Virus record (IMG/VR): IMGVR_UViG_3300035698_032684
Coordinates: 1-22,170 of that record
Reading direction: 5' to 3' (one strand)
Origin: a virus
Length of the DNA: 22,170 nucleotides
A model generated the notes under the pieces. It was not told the origin of the DNA and made no database searches. It was given only the letters and a program-made list of their open reading frames with translations. The translations under genes were made by a program, and so were the position numbers. Positions 16,978 to 22,170 of this stretch are shown here, in pieces (positions within the stretch are counted from its first letter, which is position 1; every line of letters begins with the position of its first letter).

Positions 16978-17726
16978 TTTATAAAAAGAAAAAACCAAAA
17001 GCATCCTTTGGGATGGATCTCGGACAGTTAAACATAAAAGATGCGCTTGGTACAGGGGCAATAAGTGCGATCGGGGACTTTGCTTCAAAGGCAGTCATGA
17101 AAGCAGGAACAAGGGATTTGGGGTATGGTGTAAAACATACCGCAGGTGCTGCAAGAATGTATGGCGGTTACTTGTCTGGAGCAACCAAAGGAGCAGATAT
17201 CGGAATGAAGTTCGGCGGTGTTTATGGCGCGGCTATCGGGGCTGTGGGTGGTGCGGCTATTGGGTTGGGGAAAGGAATTGTTGATACCATTAAAAACCCA
17301 AAAGACCTTGCCTTTATGACCAGGGACAGTTTGCAGTCACTTGATGTGGCAGACAAAAACAGTCAGGGAGCTTCTTCTTACAATGAGCTTGAACAAAAGC
17401 AGGTGATGAAAACAGGCGGTGAGATTCCCGACGGTGAAGATCAGCCCGTAGATTCAAAGGCAATAATTTTGGGAGGAAAACGGCACAAGGATGGCGGTAA
17501 CGATATTCTTGACGAGCAGGGAAACAAGATTGCAGAAACCGAACGTGAAGAAATTATATTTACCAAAGAACAGACAGCTATCATCGATCAATCGGTGAAA
17601 CGGGCTGAAGACGGTGACTATTCAGCTTACCTGGAACTTGGTTCATACATCAAAGAGTTGATTACCAATAGAACAGAAGATCAAAGTGGAAAATTTAAAA
17701 CGTTAAACAATGTCACTGTATCCTGA
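16974..17726 (+). CDS. Gly-rich virion cargo-like protein with C-terminal tag module
   Basis: The 250-residue protein begins with a basic stretch (YKKKKPKAS) and then a Gly/Ala-rich hydrophobic segment (about 74-104) that could insert into a membrane. From about 146 it carries KTGGEIPDGEDQ, GGKRHKDGGND and then EREEIIFTKEQTAIID (190-205), ending LELGSYIKELI. This last module resembles the end of the metallopeptidase protein encoded at 18357. Proteins with this Gly-rich and KxGG style are typical of the virion cargo that crAss-like phages load into capsid and tail. It overlaps the muzzle-like gene by 4 bases and the next gene by 17. The role, perhaps membrane passage at DNA entry, is inference. 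Confidence 0.7.
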   Translation: MIYKKKKPKASFGMDLGQLNIKDALGTGAISAIGDFASKAVMKAGTRDLGYGVKHTAGAARMYGGYLSGATKGADIGMKFGGVYGAAIGAVGGAAIGLGKGIVDTIKNPKDLAFMTRDSLQSLDVADKNSQGASSYNELEQKQVMKTGGEIPDGEDQPVDSKAIILGGKRHKDGGNDILDEQGNKIAETEREEIIFTKEQTAIIDQSVKRAEDGDYSAYLELGSYIKELITNRTEDQSGKFKTLNNVTVS

Positions 17727-18351
17727 TAAAAAAAAGGCAACCGGGCCAGTCAAACGAGTTCAGGTTTCTGTAAATTCTCCGGAGTACAAAACTGCGTATG
17801 CAGCGGGAAAGATTGCAAAGTATGACCCGCGTACAGAAACTTACACCATGCAGCAAATGCCTGAGCAGACTGTTAGCGCAAAAAGAATCAGTACAAGAAA
17901 TCCTTTTGAAGATGTCAGTTTTAAGAAAACTGCGCTTTCAGCCGCTGATGTAACCACTGACCTGATGCAACTTGGAAACTTTGTTCCTCACCCGGCAGCT
18001 CAGGCAATCGGAAAAATCGGATCAATGGGCGGAGTGGCTGTAGACAGTTACCAGGCGTATGATGAATTTAAAAAAGGAAATTACAAAGACGCTGCAATAA
18101 ATGCGGGATCAGCAGTAATCGGAGGTGTCCTTGGCAGTACCGCATTTAAAAGAAATTCCAAGTACCTGGATCCAAAATCTCTTTTTGGAAGAATAAACAA
18201 CTCAGGCGTTTCCAGTTCGGGTAACGTCAAACGAGTTCCTTACATAAATATAAACGGGAATGTAAGAGGTATGAGTAAAAATGGTCTGCTTAAAAACAGG
18301 GCAGCATTGGGTGCATTGAGTGCAGAAACAATTTACGACGACAACTTTTAA
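17710..18351 (+). CDS. Virion-associated protein of unknown function with hydrophobic Gly-rich segment
   Basis: The 213-residue product has a basic N-terminus (MSLYPDKKK), a QMPEQTVSAKR segment (49-59), LMQLGNFVPHPAAQAIGKIG (85-104) and a hydrophobic INAGSAVIGGVLGSTAF (130-146). The C-terminus ends ALSAETIYDDNF. The middle resembles the pre-effector segments often found ahead of toxin or peptidase modules. It lacks the C-terminal tag found in the genes on either side of it, and the AT-rich metallopeptidase segment starts directly after it. It may once have been joined to that tag. No enzyme motif is visible. Confidence 0.65.
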   Translation: MSLYPDKKKATGPVKRVQVSVNSPEYKTAYAAGKIAKYDPRTETYTMQQMPEQTVSAKRISTRNPFEDVSFKKTALSAADVTTDLMQLGNFVPHPAAQAIGKIGSMGGVAVDSYQAYDEFKKGNYKDAAINAGSAVIGGVLGSTAFKRNSKYLDPKSLFGRINNSGVSSSGNVKRVPYININGNVRGMSKNGLLKNRAALGALSAETIYDDNF

Positions 18352-19170
18352 AAATTATGCGAATTTATCCAACAAGAAAAACAGACTCAGAAGCAGAACT
18401 TGCTCTAAAGAAAAGAAATGAATTAGGCTCTGTTTTAATTAATTCAAAAAAAACTAAAGTAAAAAACCCTTTTATAATTGCCCCTAATTTAGAAGGTACA
18501 ACTCCACAAGGCTTTCTACATGATTGGGTTAATAGCTCTGAATATAAAAAGAGATTGGATACTAATCAATATCAAAATGCAAATGAAGTTGTTAGTAAAC
18601 GAAATAGAAATTTAAAAGGTACTGTATTCAACCCTGTCACTAATGGAGGATCTATAGCCAGAGTAGCTGGAAAATATGGAGGGAAAAGCATTATAGATAT
18701 TGATACGCAACAGGCTAAAGAATATGGCAAAGAAACAGTTCAGGCTCACGAATTATCACATACCATTGGAGCATCTAATCCAGGATTCTATGATACTTCT
18801 ATGAATGAAGTTGAATACAACATGTTTAAAAAAGCTAATATAAATAGATCTTCAAATGCTCATGATGCTATGGGTGCTGAAATGAAAGCAGATTTAGATG
18901 CAAATAGATTTAATTTATTTAAAAATAAAATATATGACGTTAAGAAAGGAATACCTTTTAATCAAAACGACCTTTTAAAAACTAAGAAAGCTTTAAAAGG
19001 AGACGTTACTTTTGATAGATTAATAAAGCAGACTGGTAATGAGAACTATATCAAGTTAATGAATAGTATCGCTAGCAATAAACCTAAATTAATTCCTGTA
19101 GCACAAAAAGGAATGAGTTTAAAATCTAAGTTGATTCCAAAGACTACAGAAAGCATTCCAAAACAGAATA
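18352..19170. other. AT-rich compositional island within the cargo region
   Basis: Sample 60-base lines in this stretch run from about 20% to 35% G+C by hand count (20% at 18421-18480), whereas 19201-19260, still in the same gene, is about 47%. Codon choice also differs, with many TTA, AGA and AAT codons. The left edge falls right after the stop of the 213-residue gene; the right edge is approximate. The pattern points to recent transfer. No terminal repeats or integrase are visible. Confidence 0.6.
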
Positions 19171-19397
19171 AAACCCGGATTTATAAAAATGGAGGTGCGT
19201 TGTTTCAAACCAGCGAAGGGAAAGAACCCATACCGCTTCAGGGAGAAGAACGGGTATATTCCATCACCGACACCAAACAAATGATCAAGTTGTCTCTCAA
19301 TGCCAAAACTGACAAAGACTTGATTGAGCTGGGGAAATTCTTTTGTAAGGCAACCAAAAAGCAGGACAAAAGAAAGCCTGAATACACAAATACCTAA
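18357..19397 (+). CDS. Zincin-type metallopeptidase fused to a C-terminal cargo tag
   Basis: The 346-residue protein carries a zinc-binding motif HELSH (131-135) in QAHELSHTIG. A plausible third ligand is E175 in GAEMKADLDANRF, giving HExxH plus a Glu about 40 residues on, as in gluzincin-like peptidases. E132 would be the catalytic base. A helix with HDWVNSSEYKKRL (55-67) precedes the core. Residues 276-346 form a separate basic module with YKNGGALF (276-283), GEERVYSITDTKQMIK (296-311) and LIELGKFFCKA (322-332), similar to the end of the 250-residue protein upstream. The first part, to about base 19170, is much richer in A/T than its neighbours, whereas the module is not. I infer a virion-carried peptidase that may cleave a host or phage protein after entry. 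The substrate is unknown. Confidence 0.75.
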   Translation: MRIYPTRKTDSEAELALKKRNELGSVLINSKKTKVKNPFIIAPNLEGTTPQGFLHDWVNSSEYKKRLDTNQYQNANEVVSKRNRNLKGTVFNPVTNGGSIARVAGKYGGKSIIDIDTQQAKEYGKETVQAHELSHTIGASNPGFYDTSMNEVEYNMFKKANINRSSNAHDAMGAEMKADLDANRFNLFKNKIYDVKKGIPFNQNDLLKTKKALKGDVTFDRLIKQTGNENYIKLMNSIASNKPKLIPVAQKGMSLKSKLIPKTTESIPKQNKTRIYKNGGALFQTSEGKEPIPLQGEERVYSITDTKQMIKLSLNAKTDKDLIELGKFFCKATKKQDKRKPEYTNT

Positions 19398-19418
19398 GTC
19401 AAAAGTGTTTTTTTGACT
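19397..19418 (+). terminator. Possible weak terminator hairpin after the metallopeptidase
   Basis: AGTCAAAA and TTTTGACT pair perfectly over 8 bp around the loop GTGTTT. The left arm begins in the last base of the TAA stop. The T-rich loop and 3' arm precede AATATTA, so there is only a partial U-run and the terminator is weak at best. Confidence 0.35.
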
Positions 19419-19459
19419 AATATTATAAACTGAAGTTATACATTTAAAAAAATAGAATA

Positions 19460-19831
19460 ATGTCTGTTACCAAAACTATTGCCGGTTACGGCGAAGCGCC
19501 ATCGTTTATGGCAGGTGGAATGATGCCAATGGGTCCTGAGGCTTCACAAATGAGTGATCCTGCCGCTGAACCACCAATGGCACCAGAGGGCGGAGGCGGT
19601 CTTGCTGAACTTCAGCCAATGGTTGAAGCATACATGGGAAATCCTGACCCTGCACTTGCCGAAGAAATAATCATGAGTCTTGCAAGTGCCATGGGCATTC
19701 AAATGGCAGCTCCTCCTGTACAGGGTGGTATGCCCGATGAAGGCGGCATGCCTGCACCACAGGCCCCGGGTGCGATGTATCAGGCAGGCGGAAAAATCAA
19801 AGGTTACCTTAAAACTTTAAAACTTTCTTAA
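19460..19831 (+). CDS. Met/Pro/Gly-rich low-complexity protein with KxGG-type C-terminus
   Basis: The 123-residue product is dominated by Met, Pro, Gly, Ala and Glu (for example MAGGMMPMGPEA). It has one predicted helix, AELQPMVEAYMGNPDPALAE, in the middle, then a second Met/Ala helix. It ends with MYQAGGKIKGYLKTLKLS, a short basic tail following an AGGK motif. Proteins of this style recur beside cargo genes in gut and environmental Bacteroidota phages, and their role is unknown. It may be an adaptor whose basic end is recognised during packaging. It begins 62 bases after the metallopeptidase, so it may have its own leader. Confidence 0.65.
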   Translation: MSVTKTIAGYGEAPSFMAGGMMPMGPEASQMSDPAAEPPMAPEGGGGLAELQPMVEAYMGNPDPALAEEIIMSLASAMGIQMAAPPVQGGMPDEGGMPAPQAPGAMYQAGGKIKGYLKTLKLS

Positions 19832-19853
19832 CCAAAACGTTATAAGCGAATTG

Positions 19854-19875
19854 AAAAACTTTTGGAAAAGTTTTT
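19854..19875 (+). repeat. Perfect 10-bp inverted repeat before the 399-residue gene
   Basis: AAAAACTTTT and AAAAGTTTTT flank GG, a perfect palindromic repeat. It lies 22 bases after the stop of the Met/Pro-rich gene and 30 bases before the next ATG. The U-rich 3' arm could act as a weak terminator, or the duplex as a binding site. Confidence 0.4.
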
Positions 19876-19890
19876 ACAACCAGATAAAAC

Positions 19891-19895
19891 GGAGG
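19891..19895 (+). promoter_or_regulatory. Strong Shine-Dalgarno GGAGG
   Basis: GGAGG lies 10 bases upstream of ATG 19906. It is the only strong Shine-Dalgarno sequence I see directly before a start in this window; the others have A/T-rich leaders or are coupled to the upstream stop. It supports the start at 19906. Confidence 0.6.
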
Positions 19896-19905
19896 AAAAG
19901 TACCT

Positions 19906-21105
19906 ATGAAAGCAAACGGATTTAAACTACAGCCATTTCAATCGCCGGCTTACGAAAATTCATTTCTAAAATCAAAGCCTCTTGAAACAGGCAATTTTAG
20001 GGTAAATGGTCAAATTAAAAATAAGTTTCTGACTCAGCCCTCCCCTACCTTTTCAAAAGGTATGGGGGCAACATCCGGTACCTCATACCTGAGAAAAACA
20101 GCTCAGATACAGTCTGATCCAAGTATCAAAAAGTTTATGCCAATGAGTCAGCCAGACATTGGTTTTACAAACCCAGAGGTAACAGGTTTGCCCGATGACG
20201 GTAAAGACAAGTTAACACAGGAAAAGCCCGCCATAAACAAGTTCAGTGCAATCAATGCAGGACTTGGTTTGTTCGGTTTGGCAAAAGCGGCTACTGCAAA
20301 AGTGCCAACAGTTCAGCCCACACCAGAATACAATGCGCTTATCCGTCCATTTAGCGGTGATGCTGAAGGAAAAGCTGCAAAAGATGATGCGATTAACCGG
20401 GCGGCATATCAGGCAACAAACGATCTGAAAACAAATTCGGGAGCAAGTTCCACCGCCTACCTTACTGGAAGAACACAGGTTCAGGCAAATGTAACTCAGG
20501 CAAGAAATCAGGCAATTTCTGAAGACAGTCAGATCAGACGCATTGACCGGGATCGTTTTGACCAGCAAAAAGAAGAGGAGAACAGAATAAATTATACCAA
20601 CTCGGTTAACGATAAAAACAATGCTGATGCACTTGCCTACGAGCAGTACAGAAACAGAACCACTTCTGGAGGTGCAATGGCACAAAAAGCATTAGACTTT
20701 GCCCAGAATCAGCAAGTCGATTCTGAAAACAAAAAAGTGGCACTCAAACAGGTCGAAGACCGAATGAAGAGCATCAAAGACGCTGGCAGGTACAGCATTC
20801 TTTATTCTGCAATCTCAAGAGGTGGACTTGAAAGTCTTACTCCTGAACTGAGAGCCGCATACGATGAGCTCATGGGTATAGTTCCTGTGGGAAAAAACGG
20901 AATGAAGATTTCTTACCTGAAAAAAGAATCCAAAACAAATCCAACTGCAGAAAAGATGCTTGCCGATGCAAATCAAAATTTAAAGTCTGTGATGGTCAAA
21001 TACAGCGAATTTGTAAGCAAAGCATCTAACTCTCAGATGAATAATTTTCAAAAATACGTCAGACAAATCAATCAGGTAAATAGGATTAACATCAGAAAGA
21101 ACTAA
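19906..21105 (+). CDS. Putative virion cargo / tail protein
   Basis: The 399-residue product has a polar, probably disordered N-terminus (to about 105), a short hydrophobic stretch FSAINAGLGLFGLAKAA (112-128) and then a long helical region. This includes RPFSGDAEGKAAKDDAINRAA (about 147-167), SSTAYLTGRTQVQANVTQARNQ, and an acidic/Arg-rich coiled-coil segment (RIDRDRFDQQKEEENR). The C-terminal half is also helical with a basic end. Large helical proteins with Gln/Asn-rich repeats that follow the muzzle are typical of crAss-like virion cargo. No enzyme motif is seen. It is one base upstream of the next gene. Confidence 0.72.
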   Translation: MKANGFKLQPFQSPAYENSFLKSKPLETGNFRVNGQIKNKFLTQPSPTFSKGMGATSGTSYLRKTAQIQSDPSIKKFMPMSQPDIGFTNPEVTGLPDDGKDKLTQEKPAINKFSAINAGLGLFGLAKAATAKVPTVQPTPEYNALIRPFSGDAEGKAAKDDAINRAAYQATNDLKTNSGASSTAYLTGRTQVQANVTQARNQAISEDSQIRRIDRDRFDQQKEEENRINYTNSVNDKNNADALAYEQYRNRTTSGGAMAQKALDFAQNQQVDSENKKVALKQVEDRMKSIKDAGRYSILYSAISRGGLESLTPELRAAYDELMGIVPVGKNGMKISYLKKESKTNPTAEKMLADANQNLKSVMVKYSEFVSKASNSQMNNFQKYVRQINQVNRINIRKN

Positions 21106-21106
21106 G

Positions 21107-22170
21107 ATGCCAATCTATAAAAAAGCAAGAAAGCTGGCTGCAGGAGGCAGACCGAATTCTATTTTCAACAATCCGGGTTTGACACTGGGTTTGGAATATG
21201 TTCCTTCGAATCCTTATTTACCTGACCTGGAAGGATTGCAATATGTGGAAAACGCAAAAAATGAAGCAAGAATAAAACTTGAGACATTGAAAGAAAAGTC
21301 CGTTCCCGATGGGAGCAAAATGTTGGAAGAGCTTGATAAACTTGAAATGTTCAACTCTCAAAAAAACAGTTACAAAAACGAGATAGGCCAAATGATTTCT
21401 TCTTTCAGAAGCAAGATGATTGAAGATCCCGAATATGGTTATTCCATGCAGGCAAGACAGGATTTCAGTGAGCTTCAAAAAAATCTAAGTGCTTCAAACT
21501 TTCGCAACAATGCATTAAAATACAAAGAAGTAAATGCTGATTTCAAGCACTCTACAGACAATGGGTTTGGACAGGAATTGTATGTCCGCAATGGCATGGT
21601 ACCGGTGGTGAGCGTGAAAAAACCGGGAGAAGTAAACATGGTCGGTATCGAAAAGGCCAAAGAGCTGATGGATGACCCGGGTAACAACGGTGACTATTAT
21701 GTACTTCCAAATTCAAGTTCACTGTATGAATTTTATCATAAAAACACTGGAAAAGATTTCACCAACTATGCCACTTTCAGCGGTCGTTCCACACTAAAAG
21801 AAGCTATGGCAGAAATTGATGCGGTCTTTAAAAACGTGGCATCTTCAACTTTGGAAGGAGTTACTTCAGACCAAATCAAATACAAAAGCGGACTGGCTGT
21901 TTATGAGGAACTAAAAACAAAATACAAAGGAAATGAACGACAGCTGGCTGTTGCGATGAATCAGGTAATCGACACGCTTTCCAATCAGTCCGTAGACGCA
22001 TTGCGTTCAAACTACCTTTCAAAAACCGGTGACTTTTCCATTAAGGGATTCAATAAGCATCTGGTTGGAATAATCAGCGGCGAAGCAGGATTGCGCACAA
22101 ATACAGAAGAAACAATTAGTGGTGGTTCTACTGCTCTTTCAGCAGACAACAACAACATTGTAGACAAGGA
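21107..22170 (+). CDS. Partial gene for a putative virion cargo protein (3' end outside window)
   Basis: ATG 21107-21109 starts one base after the stop of the 399-residue gene, and the frame stays open to the end of the window, giving 354 codons. The N-terminus MPIYKKARKLAAGGRPN has the same Lys plus Gly-Gly pattern seen in the other cargo genes. The remainder is mixed helix: Lys/Glu-rich coiled coil (about 45-100), then a beta-looking part around GQELYVRNGMVPVVSVKKPG (about 160-180), and LAVAMNQVIDTLSNQS (about 283-298). HLVGIISGEAGLRTNTEETI (about 320-340) lies near the end. In crAss-like phages the gene here is often a very large cargo protein. The visible part shows no polymerase or other enzyme motif. 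Confidence 0.78.
   Translation, partial: MPIYKKARKLAAGGRPNSIFNNPGLTLGLEYVPSNPYLPDLEGLQYVENAKNEARIKLETLKEKSVPDGSKMLEELDKLEMFNSQKNSYKNEIGQMISSFRSKMIEDPEYGYSMQARQDFSELQKNLSASNFRNNALKYKEVNADFKHSTDNGFGQELYVRNGMVPVVSVKKPGEVNMVGIEKAKELMDDPGNNGDYYVLPNSSSLYEFYHKNTGKDFTNYATFSGRSTLKEAMAEIDAVFKNVASSTLEGVTSDQIKYKSGLAVYEELKTKYKGNERQLAVAMNQVIDTLSNQSVDALRSNYLSKTGDFSIKGFNKHLVGIISGEAGLRTNTEETISGGSTALSADNNNIVDK

Noticed and set aside
18352-19397. Metallopeptidase gene as a transposon or homing-endonuclease insertion
   Set aside because: The composition shift is real, but there are no terminal inverted repeats, target duplications or nuclease motifs, so gene replacement is the simpler reading.
20212-20685. 157-codon - strand reading frame opposite the 399-residue cargo gene
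   Set aside because: Its Ser/Cys/Val-rich sequence mirrors the sense-strand codons and it has no recognisable domain.
1-22170. tRNA genes, CRISPR arrays, insertion sequences, integrase or attachment sites
   Set aside because: No cloverleaf-like sequences, regularly spaced repeats, transposase motifs or flanking direct repeats were seen on reading both strands.

Overview
The window looks like part of the late gene region of a double-stranded DNA tailed phage of the crAss-like (Crassvirales) type, infecting a member of the Bacteroidota. The reasons are the fixed order large terminase, portal, scaffold, major capsid protein, a run of small connector genes and then a 1362-residue muzzle-like tail protein, followed by Gly/Ala/Lys-rich proteins of the kind carried as virion cargo. 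In addition, nearly all starts lack a Shine-Dalgarno sequence and have A/T-rich leaders, as in Bacteroidota. All supportable genes are on the + strand, are tightly packed (five ATGA stop/start overlaps) and read with the standard code. No database search was possible, so family names rest on motifs, gene order and recognition.

Left edge (1-1151): the 3' end of a gene whose product looks like the Acb2/Tad1 cyclic-nucleotide sponge family, then a compact RyR-domain protein, then a helical protein of unknown role in the position where a small terminase would be expected. Packaging and head (1135-8174): large terminase with ATPase and nuclease motifs, portal with a C-terminal coiled coil, acidic scaffold, major capsid protein, and a strong hairpin terminator. 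Neck and tail (8199-16977): a conserved-looking unknown protein, a likely connector/ring protein, a probable abundant virion protein followed by a textbook intrinsic terminator, two more likely ring proteins, two small basic proteins, and the muzzle-like protein.

Cargo region (16974-22170): Gly-rich and Met/Pro-rich proteins, a zincin-type metallopeptidase (HELSH) and two long putative virion proteins, the last running off the window. Most carry short Lys/Gly-Gly motifs, and two share a similar C-terminal module that may act as a packaging tag. The metallopeptidase body lies in a strikingly AT-rich segment while its C-terminal tag has the composition of the rest of the phage, which suggests cassette exchange behind a conserved tag.

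The best candidates for new biology are the sponge/RyR pair at the left edge (a possible two-protein counter to nucleotide-signalling defences) and the tag plus exchangeable effector arrangement in the cargo region. There is no gene-free stretch over 300 bases; the largest gaps (5422-5500, 8125-8198, 10678-10765, 19398-19459, 19832-19905) hold the hairpins and leader motifs listed.
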